Assembly: GCA_963787135.1 (NCBI GenBank)
Contig: CAWBBW010000017.1
Span: forward strand, 166,194-230,193
Length of the DNA: 64,000 bases
Reading direction: 5' to 3'
From: Roseiarcus sp963787135
Lineage (GTDB): Bacteria > Pseudomonadota > Alphaproteobacteria > Rhizobiales > Beijerinckiaceae
Position 1 is the stretch's first letter. The number at the start of each line of letters is the position of its first letter. Below the pieces are notes generated by a model that worked only from the letters and a program-made list of their open reading frames with translations, was not told where the DNA came from and made no database searches. The position numbers and the translations under genes were made by a program. Shown piece by piece: positions 7,387-15,592 of the stretch.

Positions 7387-9216
7387 TCAATGGTTGTCCC
7401 TCGGGGTCCCCGTCGTCTGGGCGAGGCGCTGGTAGGCGACGGCCGGCTTCAGCACCATGCCTTCGTCGAACTGCGCCACCATCTCGCGCTGGATCTGCTG
7501 CCACGGCGTCTGGCTCTTGGGGTAGTCGTAGCCGCCGTGCTTCGACAGCGCGGCGCGGCGCTCGGCGAGTTCGGCATCGGAGATGAGGATATTCGCTGAC
7601 CGCTTCTTGAGATCGATCCGGACGCGGTCGCCGGTCTTGAGGAGCGCAAGTCCCCCTCCAGCCGCCGCCTCCGGCGAGGCGTTGAGGATCGAGGGCGAGC
7701 CCGACGTTCCGGACTGCCGTCCATCGCCGATGCAGGGCAGCGCGTGGACGCCCTTCTTGATCAGCGCCGCCGGCGGCTGCATGTTGACCACTTCCGCGCC
7801 GCCCGGATAGCCGATCGGCCCCGTGCCGCGCATGAAGAGGATTGAGCGCTCGTCGATCTTGAGTTTCGGGTCGTCGATGCGCCGGTGATAGTCCTCCGGT
7901 CCGTCGAACACGATCGCCCGGCCCTCGAACGCATCGGGGTCATTGGGATTGGAGAGAAAGCGCGCGCGAAACTCCTGGTCAATGACGCTCGTCTTCATGA
8001 TCGCATCGTTGAAGAGATTGCCGGAGAGCACGATGAAGCCCGCGTTCTCCATCAAAGGCTTTTCGATCGGGAAGATGACGTCGGCATCGTCCGATTTGGT
8101 CTTGGCGCAGTTTTCTCCGATCGACTTGCCGTTGACGGTCAGCGCGCTCTTGTGGATGAGCTTGCGCTTCATCAGCTCGTGGACAACCGCAGGCACGCCG
8201 CCGGCGCGATGGAATTCCTCGCCGAGATACTTGCCCGCGGGTTGCATATTGACCAGCAGCGGCACCTCATGGCCGATGCGCTCCCAGTCCTCGATCGAAA
8301 GCTTCACCCCGATGTGGCGGGCGATGGCGTTGATGTGGATGGGCGCGTTGGTCGAGCCGCCGATCGCGCTGTTGATCACGATCGTGTTCTCGAACGCCTC
8401 GCGCGTCAGGATGTCCGACGGCTTCAGGTCTTCCCACACCATGTCGACGATGCGCCGGCCCGTTTCGTAGGCGATCTGGCCCCTCTCGCGGTGCGGCGCG
8501 GGGATGGCCGCGCAGCCTGGCAGGCTCATGCCCAGCGCCTCGGCGAGCGCATTCATGGTCGAGGCGGTGCCCATCGTGTTGCAATGGCCGATCGACGGCG
8601 CGGAGGAGGTGACGATCTCCATGAACTGTTCGTAGTCGATCTTGCCCTCGGCAAGATCCGAGCGCGCGCGCCAGACGATGGTGCCCGAACCCGAACGTTC
8701 GCCGTGATGCCAGCCGTTCAGCATCGGGCCGCCCGACAGCACGATCGCGGGAATGTTGACCGTCGCCGCCGCCATGATGCAGGCGGGCGTCGTCTTGTCG
8801 CAGCCGGTCGTCAGAACGACGCCGTCGATGAAATAGCCCATCAGGATTTCGACGAGGCCGAGATAGGCGAGGTTGCGGTCGAGCGCGGCCGTCGGCCGCT
8901 TGCCGGTCTCCTGAATCGGATGGACAGGAAACTCGAACGCCACGCCGCCGGCGGCGGTGATCCCGTCGCGCACCCGCTTGGCGAGCTCGAGGTGATGGCG
9001 ATTGCAGGGAGAGAGGTCCGAGCCGGTTTGCGCAATGCCGATGATCGGTTTGCCCGACCTGAGCTCGCCGGGGGTGAGGCCGAAATTGAGGTATCGCTCG
9101 ATATAGAGCGCCGTCATCCCCGGATTGTCGGGATTGTCGAACCAGAGGCGGGACCGCAGGAACCGCTTCGTGTCGGCTTTCGCGCCATTGCGCTTGGTCT
9201 TGGTCTTGTCCGCCAT
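7387..9216 (-). CDS. IlvD/Edd family dehydratase, sugar-acid type
   Basis: A 609-residue iron-sulfur dehydratase. The three cluster ligands are visible: Cys71 in SPCN, Cys139 in TTGCDKTTPAC and Cys212 in GHCNTMGTAS. The form TTGCDKTTPACIMAAATV followed by LSGGPMLNGWHHGE is that of the aldonate dehydratases (L-arabonate, D-xylonate and relatives) more than of the branched-chain enzyme IlvD or 6-phosphogluconate dehydratase. The reaction would be loss of water from a sugar acid to give a 2-keto-3-deoxy acid. The ATG at 9216 follows a clear gggagg ribosome site; a longer start at 9264 lacks support. The gene stands alone, so the substrate is open. Confidence 0.85.
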   Translation of the reverse strand: MADKTKTKRNGAKADTKRFLRSRLWFDNPDNPGMTALYIERYLNFGLTPGELRSGKPIIGIAQTGSDLSPCNRHHLELAKRVRDGITAAGGVAFEFPVHPIQETGKRPTAALDRNLAYLGLVEILMGYFIDGVVLTTGCDKTTPACIMAAATVNIPAIVLSGGPMLNGWHHGERSGSGTIVWRARSDLAEGKIDYEQFMEIVTSSAPSIGHCNTMGTASTMNALAEALGMSLPGCAAIPAPHRERGQIAYETGRRIVDMVWEDLKPSDILTREAFENTIVINSAIGGSTNAPIHINAIARHIGVKLSIEDWERIGHEVPLLVNMQPAGKYLGEEFHRAGGVPAVVHELMKRKLIHKSALTVNGKSIGENCAKTKSDDADVIFPIEKPLMENAGFIVLSGNLFNDAIMKTSVIDQEFRARFLSNPNDPDAFEGRAIVFDGPEDYHRRIDDPKLKIDERSILFMRGTGPIGYPGGAEVVNMQPPAALIKKGVHALPCIGDGRQSGTSGSPSILNASPEAAAGGGLALLKTGDRVRIDLKKRSANILISDAELAERRAALSKHGGYDYPKSQTPWQQIQREMVAQFDEGMVLKPAVAYQRLAQTTGTPRDNH

Positions 9217-9382
9217 TGTTCGAACCTCCCGCGAGCGGCGATCGGCTTGTTCGCGCTCTGACATGTCAGTATGGAGCCGCTGCGATCCGCTTTCAACGTC
9301 TACGGTTGTGCAGGCTCCGTTCCTCTGACGCGCTCCGGTGGATACCGACGGTCGAATTCGCTCGTCTGGTCCCGTTCAACGC

Positions 9383-9964
9383 TCACATCGCGACCGGAGA
9401 GACCCCGAAGAGCCACAGATGCAGGCCGCCGATAAGGACGCCCCACAGCACGACGCCGGTCGCGAGCGCGCCGATGGTCGCGCCCCAGTTCGGCGGCGGA
9501 TAGACCACGGCGTTTCGCCGGTCGCGAGCGTAGGCGCTGAAGAGGTCCGCGCCCGCCCAGAGGAGAAACGCGCCGAACAGCAGCAGGTCTGCCGCCGAGC
9601 CATTGGCAAGTAGATGCCCGACAGCCCAGAGGGCAACGCTCCAGACCATCGGATGATGAACCGTGACCGCGAAGTGGCTCTTTTTGAAGCCATAGGCGGC
9701 CAGCAGAATCATGCTGAACAGCATGAGCAGGATCGTCACGTGCCGCGCCCAGACCGGCGGCGCCCAAAGGAGCGGCGCGTCCCAGCGCGCCTCTGCGAAC
9801 CCCCAGACGATCAGCACGAAGCCCACTATCGACAGCAGGGAATATATCCCCTTCCAGGGGCCATCCCCGAGCCGCGCGATCGCCTTCGCGCGCCCATCCT
9901 CGGCGACGATGCGGATCGAGTGAAGCCCGAGAAAGATCACGAGGCCTAGCGCCAGGATCATCAT
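9383..9964 (-). CDS. NnrU family membrane protein
   Basis: A 193-residue inner-membrane protein with about six hydrophobic segments. The signature HPMVWSVALWAVGHLLANG, preceded by KKSHFAVTVHH, is typical of the NnrU family. The N-terminus (LALGLVIFLGLHSIRI) and GDGPWKGIYSLLS are also typical. NnrU was first tied to nitrite and nitric oxide reduction in denitrifiers, and a relative acts in carotenoid isomerisation (Z-ISO). No denitrification gene is nearby, so the role here is unknown. Confidence 0.9.
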   Translation of the reverse strand: MMILALGLVIFLGLHSIRIVAEDGRAKAIARLGDGPWKGIYSLLSIVGFVLIVWGFAEARWDAPLLWAPPVWARHVTILLMLFSMILLAAYGFKKSHFAVTVHHPMVWSVALWAVGHLLANGSAADLLLFGAFLLWAGADLFSAYARDRRNAVVYPPPNWGATIGALATGVVLWGVLIGGLHLWLFGVSPVAM

Positions 9965-10145
9965 GAGCCGATAGCCTTTTGTCGGTAAGCTTCGAGCGCC
10001 AGATTAGGGGGGACCTCGCGATCGCGACAAGGGCGATCTTTCGGGCGCGACCAATGCGAGGGCGCGCCTGTCGACCAAGTGCGGGCTTGCCCTCAAGCAG
10101 CGGACGTCGCAGGGAGCGGCCTGTCCATTGTCATGAGCATTTGCG

Positions 10146-10910
10146 ATGTCCTGGTCCGCCGCGCAATACGTCAAGTTCGAGGAGGAGCGCACGAGGCCGG
10201 TGCGCGACCTCGTCCAGCGCATCCCCAATCACGGCGTCGAGCGCGCCGCCGACATCGGTTGCGGCCCAGGCAATTCGACCGAGGTCCTGCGCGAGCGATA
10301 CCCCGACGCCGCGATCGTCGGCATCGACAGTTCGCCCGACATGATCGATGCGGCGCGGAAGCGTCTGCCCGACGTCGACTTCAAAATCGCCGACATTGCC
10401 GGCTGGGACGAAACCGGTTTCGACGTCATTCTCGCCAATGCGGTGATCCAGTGGATTCCCGACCACGAGGCGCTGCTGCCGGCGCTGATCGGCAGGCTCG
10501 CGCCGGGCGGCTCGCTCGCGGTCCAGACGCCGGATAATCTCGACGAGCCTTCGCACCGGCTCATGCGCGAGGTCGCCGCTCACGGGCCATGGGCGGGGAA
10601 GCTCGCCGGCGCAGCCGAAGCGCGGGCCGAGCGCAAAGGCGCCGATTGGTATTTCCGCCTTTTGCGAACGCATGCGCCGCGCGTCGACATCTGGCGCACG
10701 ACCTATTTTCACCCTCTGGCCGGGGGGCGCGCGATCGTCGAATGGGTGAAGGGGACGGGCCTCCGCCCTTTCCTCGATCCGCTCGATGCGTCGGAGCGAG
10801 AGGCCTATCTCGCGCGCTACGAGACGGCGATCGCCGCAGCCTATCCGGCCGAGCCGGACGGAACCGTGCTGCTGCCGTTTCCGAGGCTCTTCTTCGTCGC
10901 GACCCGATGA
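10146..10910 (+). CDS. tam: Trans-aconitate 2-methyltransferase
   Basis: A 254-residue SAM-dependent methyltransferase that matches Tam over its full length. The N-terminus MSWSAAQYVKFEEERTRP is diagnostic. The SAM-binding motif is AADIGCGPGNSTEVL, followed by IVGIDSSPDM and ILANAVIQWIPDH. The C-terminal LLPFPRLFFVATR is characteristic. Tam methylates trans-aconitate, a spontaneous by-product that inhibits aconitase. The ATG at 10146 gives the family start. It is a single rightward gene upstream of the tRNA-Arg gene. Confidence 0.95.
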   Translation: MSWSAAQYVKFEEERTRPVRDLVQRIPNHGVERAADIGCGPGNSTEVLRERYPDAAIVGIDSSPDMIDAARKRLPDVDFKIADIAGWDETGFDVILANAVIQWIPDHEALLPALIGRLAPGGSLAVQTPDNLDEPSHRLMREVAAHGPWAGKLAGAAEARAERKGADWYFRLLRTHAPRVDIWRTTYFHPLAGGRAIVEWVKGTGLRPFLDPLDASEREAYLARYETAIAAAYPAEPDGTVLLPFPRLFFVATR

Positions 10911-10983
10911 GACGAGAAGTTTTACCCTCAAGGAGGGCCCGCTTCCAACCCGGCGACGCTTCATGCTATGGCGGGCGCCTCAA

Positions 10984-11060
10984 GCGCCCGTAGCTCAACT
11001 GGATAGAGTATCGGTCTTCGAAACCGAGGGTTGGGAGTTCAAGCCTCTCCGGGCGCGCCA
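10984..11060 (+). tRNA. tRNA-Arg (anticodon TCG)
   Basis: A complete cloverleaf of 77 bases with an encoded CCA. The acceptor arms are gcgcccg and cgggcgc. The anticodon stem is tcggt/accga, with loop cttcgaa giving anticodon TCG at 11018-11020, which reads CGA arginine codons. The T arm is gggag/ctctc and the D stem is gctc/gagt. No integrase or duplicated 3' end lies downstream. Confidence 0.96.
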
Positions 11061-11130
11061 ATATTTTCGCACGCGGCGATTTGCCCTCGGGAGCAGCCTT
11101 GATTGCCTGGGGTTATTCCGGAGGACGACC

Positions 11131-11688
11131 TTGGCCGCACGCATACCGGAAGCGCAGCCCCCATTTCCGGGCGATGTTCAGCAGCGTCTCGAAGCGATGA
11201 TGCCCAAGGGGGTGGCGCCGCTGCTCCTGTTCACAACGCTCGCGCGCGATCCGCGGCTGTTCAAGCGGTTCCTGGCGGGGAGCCTGCTCGACAAGGGAAC
11301 CCTCAGCCTGCGCCACCGGGAAATCGTGATCGATCGGATCACGGCGTTGTCCCGCTCCGAATACGAATGGGGTGTTCACGTCGCTTTCTTTGCCGAGCGC
11401 GCCGGATTGGACGAGGCGCAGATCGCCTCGACCGCGCAATCGGGCGCCGCCGATTCCGTGTGGAGCGAGCCGGAACGTGCGTTGCTGACCGTCTGCGACC
11501 AGCTCCACGCCACCTGCGACATCGACGACAAGGCGTGGAACGACATCCGGAGGCATTTCCCGGAAGAAGCGATTCTTGAAATTCTGATGCTGGCTGGCTC
11601 CTATCGAATGGTGAGCTATTTGACGAATGCCTTGCGGCTGCCGCTCGAATCATTCGGCCGGCGTTTTCCCCCAGAAGGCGGGTGTTGA
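11131..11688 (+). CDS. Carboxymuconolactone decarboxylase family protein
   Basis: A 185-residue cytoplasmic protein of the CMD/AhpD-like helical family. The start is the TTG at 11131, 7 bases after a ggaggac-type ribosome site; it gives AARIPEAQPPFPGDVQQ, the usual family beginning. The core LSLRHREIVIDRITALSRSEYEWGVHVAFF matches the CMD region, but the CxxC redox pair of AhpD peroxidases is absent. Members are often annotated as decarboxylases or peroxidase-like proteins without assay. It follows the tRNA-Arg gene and has no operon partner. Confidence 0.85.
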   Translation: MAARIPEAQPPFPGDVQQRLEAMMPKGVAPLLLFTTLARDPRLFKRFLAGSLLDKGTLSLRHREIVIDRITALSRSEYEWGVHVAFFAERAGLDEAQIASTAQSGAADSVWSEPERALLTVCDQLHATCDIDDKAWNDIRRHFPEEAILEILMLAGSYRMVSYLTNALRLPLESFGRRFPPEGGC

Positions 11689-11927
11689 GCCCGGACGTAA
11701 CGCAACCTTCGCGATCTTCCGCCGCGCGCCCGTGGCCTATGGCGTTCGCGTGCCTGACTTGGGCCGCGGCCAAGCGGAGGCGAGGCCATATGCCGCGTTG
11801 CACAATCGTTGAGCCGGGAGCACCATGTCCCCGGAAGACGGCCGCGGGAGGAAGCAAGCGAGCCAAGTTCTTGCCACTATGAGACGTCAGGACCTGCGCC
11901 GAATCACAGTCAGGAAGGGACCCGAGA

Positions 11928-12173
11928 ATGAGCGACATTGAGGAGATGATCCGCATACGGGCCTATGAATTGTGGGAGCATGCCGGCAGGCCGCACGGCC
12001 GAAGCGAAGAATTCTGGTTGGCCGCGAGGGCTGAGTTCGAAGGCGAGGCGGACACGGGCGAAGGACGCGACTTGGGCGCCGCTGTTTCCCCGCCCAATGA
12101 GGCGCCGTCGGTCGCTGTCGCTGACAATCGCAAGACGCGAACAGCCGCAAAACCGAAAGCGAAGCGGTCCTGA
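11928..12173 (+). CDS. DUF2934 domain small protein
   Basis: An 81-residue protein. Residues 5-40 (EEMIRIRAYELWEHAGRP, then FWLAARAEFEG) form the DUF2934 helix pair that is common in Hyphomicrobiales and has no known role. The C-terminal half is low complexity and ends in a basic tail (AAKPKAKRS), which may bind nucleic acid. The ATG at 11928 follows an aggaaggga ribosome site. It stands alone and converges on obgE. Confidence 0.82.
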   Translation: MSDIEEMIRIRAYELWEHAGRPHGRSEEFWLAARAEFEGEADTGEGRDLGAAVSPPNEAPSVAVADNRKTRTAAKPKAKRS

Positions 12174-12192
12174 CCGATCGCTTCCGAAGCCG

Positions 12193-13278
12193 TCAGATTG
12201 GCGGCGCCCACGAGACGGGCTTCTTTTCGCCGGTTTCCGCCGCGTCTTCCGCGCGCTGAGCCTGGACCGCTCCGATAGTCGCTCTCAAGACTTCGGTCAC
12301 GCCGCGGTGCGTCGCGCTCGAGAGCAGGAGCGGCTTTTGGCGCGTGCCGCCCTCGGCGACCGGCGGTCCGTAGGACCGCATCGCACGTTTCAGTCGCTCG
12401 ATCTGGGTCTTGAGCGTCTCCTCGCCGACGGCGTCGACCTTCGACAGAGCGACGATCTCCGCTTTGTCCTCGATCCCCTCGCCATACGCGGCGAGTTCGC
12501 GGCGGATCGTGCGGTACTGCGCGGCGGCGTTGTCGCCGGTCGCGTCAACGAGATGAACGAGCGCTCGGCAGCGCTCGACATGGCCGAGGAAGCGGTCGCC
12601 GAGGCCGTGACCCTCGTGCGCGCCCTCGATCAGGCCGGGAATGTCGGCAAGCACGAAGTCGCGATCGTCGATCCGCACGACGCCGAGGCCAGGATGCAGC
12701 GTCGTGAACGGATAGTCGGCGATCTTGGGCTTGGCTGCCGAGACCGCGGCGAGAAACGTCGATTTGCCGGCGTTGGGAAGACCGATGAGGCCCGCGTCGG
12801 CAATGAGCTTGAGGCGCAGGAGCAGGGCGCGCTCGATTCCCGGCTGGCCGGGATTGGCCCTGCGGGGGGCGCGATTGGTCGAGGTGGTGAAATGCGAGTT
12901 GCCGAAGCCGCCGTTGCCGCCGCGAGCGACGACGACGCGCTCGCCCTCTGCCGTGAGATCGGCCAGCATCGCGCCGCTCTCCTCGTCGATCACCTGGGTG
13001 CCGACCGGGACCTTGAGCACCGCGTCGGCGCCGCGTCCGCCTGCCCGGTTCTTGCCCATCCCATGCATGCCGGTCCTGGCCTTGAAATGCTGCTGGTAGC
13101 GGAAGTCGATCAGCGTATTGAGGCCTGCGGCGCATTCGACCACGACGTCGCCGCCCCGGCCGCCGTCGCCGCCGTCTGGCCCGCCAAACTCGATGAATTT
13201 CTCACGCCGGAACGAGACGCAGCCTGCCCCGCCGTCGCCAGAGCGAATGAAGACGCGCGCAGAATTGAGGAATTTCAT
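12193..13278 (-). CDS. obgE: GTPase ObgE/CgtA
   Basis: A 361-residue essential ribosome-assembly GTPase (50S maturation and stress response). Residues 1-158 are the glycine-rich Obg fold (RSGDGGAGCVSFRREKF, GGDGGRGGDVV). The G domain follows with the P-loop GLPNAGKSTF, the switch segment DYPFTTLHPGLGVV and DIPGLIEGAHEG. The NKxD position reads SKVD. The C-terminal extension is short. It is the last gene of the leftward rplU-rpmA-GNAT-obgE cluster, a standard alphaproteobacterial arrangement. Confidence 0.97.
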   Translation of the reverse strand: MKFLNSARVFIRSGDGGAGCVSFRREKFIEFGGPDGGDGGRGGDVVVECAAGLNTLIDFRYQQHFKARTGMHGMGKNRAGGRGADAVLKVPVGTQVIDEESGAMLADLTAEGERVVVARGGNGGFGNSHFTTSTNRAPRRANPGQPGIERALLLRLKLIADAGLIGLPNAGKSTFLAAVSAAKPKIADYPFTTLHPGLGVVRIDDRDFVLADIPGLIEGAHEGHGLGDRFLGHVERCRALVHLVDATGDNAAAQYRTIRRELAAYGEGIEDKAEIVALSKVDAVGEETLKTQIERLKRAMRSYGPPVAEGGTRQKPLLLSSATHRGVTEVLRATIGAVQAQRAEDAAETGEKKPVSWAPPI

Positions 13279-13341
13279 AGCCGCCCGTCCGTTTGCGATC
13301 GCGCCTGATGGGCCAGGGTTTGACGCCGCGCGACGCCCGCA

Positions 13342-13902
13342 TCAGCCCAGGCCTGACGGGTAAGCCGAAAGGTGTGACATTCGACGAGCCCTCCGCGCGC
13401 CGGCGCGCCAAGCAGCCCGCTCGACATGAATCGCGAAGCCGCACTTCTCAAGCACGCGGCAGGAGGCCACGTTCTCGATACGGACATTCGCGAGGGTCTC
13501 GACCGCCGGGGTCAAGCCAAATCCTGCCTTGACCATCGCGCGGGCCGCTTCGGTCGCCAGGCCTTGGCCCCAGGCCTCCGGCCTCAGCGCAAAGCCCAGC
13601 GTCAGGCGATCCGCGCCGCGGGATTCGAGGCTGATCGAACCGATCACGTCGCGCTTGCCCTTCGAGGGGGTCATCACCAGCGTCAGGTCGCGGCCCGAGG
13701 CGTTGGCTTCCCGTGCGGCGTAGATGAAACGCTCGGCGGAGCCCGGGGGATAGGGATGGGGCATGCGGGCGGTAAAGCGCGCAACCTCCCATAGGGAGCA
13801 GAAGCGATGGATCGCCGGGGCGTCGGACGCGCGCGGCCAGCGCAGCCAGAGCCTCGCCGTCTCCAGTCGGAACACATCGTCTCTTGCAAGATCGGGAAAC
13901 AT
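13342..13902 (-). CDS. GNAT family N-acetyltransferase in the rpmA-obgE cluster
   Basis: A 186-residue Acetyltransf_3 protein. It has LETARLWLRWPRASDAPA at the N-terminus, GSISLESRGADRLTLGFAL in the middle, and the acetyl-CoA motif LRPEAWGQGLATEAA followed by NVASCRVLEKCGF. The ATG at 13902 (MFPDLARDD) has a ggag ribosome site; an upstream start at 13965 would add an unrelated Arg-rich tail. A GNAT gene at this position between rpmA and obgE recurs in Hyphomicrobiales, which suggests a link to ribosomal protein modification. The substrate is unknown. Confidence 0.88.
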   Translation of the reverse strand: MFPDLARDDVFRLETARLWLRWPRASDAPAIHRFCSLWEVARFTARMPHPYPPGSAERFIYAAREANASGRDLTLVMTPSKGKRDVIGSISLESRGADRLTLGFALRPEAWGQGLATEAARAMVKAGFGLTPAVETLANVRIENVASCRVLEKCGFAIHVERAAWRAGARRARRMSHLSAYPSGLG

Positions 13903-13998
13903 AAAAGCTCCGGCCCAGCGGCCCCGAAGGGGCCCTAAACGACGAAGGAGACGCGGCGACCGCATCCCCTTCGTAAGCTGCTCGGCTTACCGGACGGA

Positions 13999-14101
13999 TG
14001 AAAGGACTTTTGGCCTTTCAGTCTCATCTCGAAGCTTTTTGGTTTCGAGAACGTCCGCGGGGCTGATCGCCGGAGCGGGGTTCTCGTCTTTCGAACCCCG
14101 C
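13999..14101 (-). other. Three consecutive hairpins between rpmA and the GNAT gene
   Basis: Reading leftward from the rpmA stop, three stems appear: gcggggttc/gaaccccgc (14075-14101), tctcgaa/ttcgaga (14027-14050) and tgaaagg/cctttca (13999-14020). None has a strong U-run on the minus strand. They may mark mRNA processing or reduce transcription from the ribosomal protein genes into the GNAT-obgE part. Confidence 0.5.
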
Positions 14102-14103
14102 CT

Positions 14104-14370
14104 TTATTCTGCTGCGGGTTGGACCCGCACGGTTACATATTGACGGCCGTCGCCTTTGATCTCGAAGGCGACTTCGCCGGCCGCGACCGCAAACAGGGTA
14201 TGATCCACGCCCATGCCGACATTGCGTCCGGCGTGGAACTTGGTGCCGCGCTGACGGACCAGGATATTGCCGCTGATGACGCGTTCGCCGCCGAATTTCT
14301 TCACGCCGAGTCGTCGGCCTGCCGAATCGCGGCCGTTTCGCGACGAACCGCCAGCCTTCTTATGAGCCAT
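14104..14370 (-). CDS. rpmA: 50S ribosomal protein L27
   Basis: An 88-residue L27 with the standard start MAHKKAGGSSRNGRDS and the core GRRLGVKKFGGE, ILVRQRGTKFHAG and VGMGVDHTLFA. The N-terminal tail reaches the peptidyl-transferase centre. There is no Firmicutes-type N-terminal extension that would need cleavage. It lies 101 bases downstream of rplU in the same operon. Confidence 0.98.
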   Translation of the reverse strand: MAHKKAGGSSRNGRDSAGRRLGVKKFGGERVISGNILVRQRGTKFHAGRNVGMGVDHTLFAVAAGEVAFEIKGDGRQYVTVRVQPAAE

Positions 14371-14471
14371 AGCCTTGCTCCAAAACCCTTTGGCGCCATC
14401 CTAAAAGACGGCGCGCTTTGTCGTCTCTATACTGCAAATCGGCGGACGAGGAAATCGTCGCCGGCCACGCT

Positions 14472-14789
14472 TCAGGCCCCGGCCTGGATGCCGGTGATGC
14501 GCACGATCGTCAGATCCTGCTTATGGCCGCGCTTGCGCTTCGAATTCTTGCGGCGGCGCTTCTTGAAGGCGATGACCTTCGGCCCGCGGGTCTGTTCGAC
14601 GATCGTGCCGACCACGCTCGCGCCCGCAACATGCGGGGCGCCGATATGGTTGGTCGCGCCGTCGAACAGCGCAAGCACTTCGTTGAACACCACCTCGGCG
14701 CCGGCTTCGCCGGGCAGCGACATGACGGTGATCTTTTTCTCGGCGGCGACCGTGTATTGCTTGCCGCCGGTCTTGATGACTGCGAACAT
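14472..14789 (-). CDS. rplU: 50S ribosomal protein L21
   Basis: A 105-residue L21 starting MFAVIKTGGKQYTVAAEKK and ending with the basic KKRRRKNSKRKRGHKQ and LTIVRITGI segments. It binds 23S rRNA domain I in the large subunit. The ATG at 14789 is the conserved start; longer open frames upstream are leader. It is the first gene of the leftward rplU-rpmA-GNAT-obgE unit, and its promoter and a leader hairpin are recognisable upstream. Confidence 0.98.
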   Translation of the reverse strand: MFAVIKTGGKQYTVAAEKKITVMSLPGEAGAEVVFNEVLALFDGATNHIGAPHVAGASVVGTIVEQTRGPKVIAFKKRRRKNSKRKRGHKQDLTIVRITGIQAGA

Positions 14790-14931
14790 CGTTTTTTCCC
14801 GTGTTCCGCCCGGCTCGTTGCGCGGGAACCCGCGCGGCCGGCTTCTTTGCAGTGGACCGAAATCGCGGCTCTGGAAAGAACCGCGGGCGAACGCTCCGAT
14901 TTGAACGCCTGACGCACAAAAGTTCGTGGCG

Positions 14932-15005
14932 CAAAAAACCAAAAGCGCGGCCGAAAGCCGCGCTGAAGCGTGCCAGCCTATAGAGGCGCGATGGCTCGAA
15001 GTCAA
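14932..15005 (-). promoter_or_regulatory. rplU promoter with promoter-proximal terminator-like hairpin
   Basis: On the minus strand a -35 box TTGACT (15005-15000) and a -10 box TATAGG (14982-14977) are 17 bases apart, a near-ideal sigma-70 promoter. Transcription should start near 14970. The predicted RNA begins almost at once with an 8-bp stem (agcgcggc/gccgcgct, 14944-14964, loop of 5), followed by a T-rich run (tttggtttttt). The leader to rplU is then about 180 bases. The fold is that of an intrinsic terminator, so it may attenuate or produce a short leader RNA. Confidence 0.65.
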
Positions 15006-15120
15006 CCGGTTTAGGCGACTGTGAGTCGCGGCTTCGCCCGCATCTCCTGAGGCGGCCTGCTGGCCGCGTCCGGCGAGCGCGGCTACAATCCCGACGCGAA
15101 TTGTGGCTGGGGCGCTTCCC

Positions 15121-15573
15121 ATGTTTCTCGACTGGCTGCTGGCGAGCTTCCATCATCTCGCGGTGTTCTCGCTGGCCGGCATCCTTGCGGCCGAACTGGC
15201 CTTGACCGCGACCGTCCTCGACGGGCGCACGGTGCTCCGGCTCGCACGCATCGACGCATGGTTCGGCCTCACTGCCGCGATCGTGGTTGGGGCAGGGCTT
15301 TCGCGGGTTTTCTTCGCAGCGAAAGGCTTCGACTATTACGCCGCCAACACTTTCTTCTGGATCAAGATGGCGCTGTTTGTCGCCGTAGGCTTGATCTCGG
15401 CCGTGCCGACCTTCTCCTTCATCGTCTGGCGAAGGCAGGTCCGCGCCGATGCGGCCTTCCGGCCGCCCGCCGCGGAAGTCTCCCGGCTGCGCAGGGCGCT
15501 CTACGCCGAGGCGGCGCTCTTCGCGCTGATTCCGTTGTGCGCCGCCGCCATGGCGCGCGGCTACGGCATATGA
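15121..15573 (+). CDS. DUF2214 family membrane protein
   Basis: A 150-residue inner-membrane protein with four hydrophobic segments: FLDWLLASFHHLAVFSLAG, GLTAAIVVGAGLS, IKMALFVAVGLISAV and AALFALIPLCAAAMARGYG. The N-terminal His-His pair and the FFWIKM segment are typical of DUF2214, a family of unknown function that resembles small haem-handling membrane proteins. The ATG at 15121 is preferred over the upstream GTG at 15103. It is a lone gene that converges on aceB. Confidence 0.82.
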   Translation: MFLDWLLASFHHLAVFSLAGILAAELALTATVLDGRTVLRLARIDAWFGLTAAIVVGAGLSRVFFAAKGFDYYAANTFFWIKMALFVAVGLISAVPTFSFIVWRRQVRADAAFRPPAAEVSRLRRALYAEAALFALIPLCAAAMARGYGI

Positions 15574-15592
15574 CGGCGTACCCGGCAAGGCC

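Noticed and set aside
7885..9261. 458-codon frame on the plus strand opposite the dehydratase gene
   Set aside because: Repetitive Arg/Asp/His composition, no recognisable motif; a shadow of the conserved sense gene.
11061..11130. Possible integration site downstream of tRNA-Arg
   Set aside because: No integrase, no duplicated tRNA 3' end and ordinary chromosomal genes follow.
14790..15122. N-terminal extension of rplU to 15122
   Set aside because: It would run through the promoter and the terminator-like hairpin; L21 starts at the ATG at 14789.
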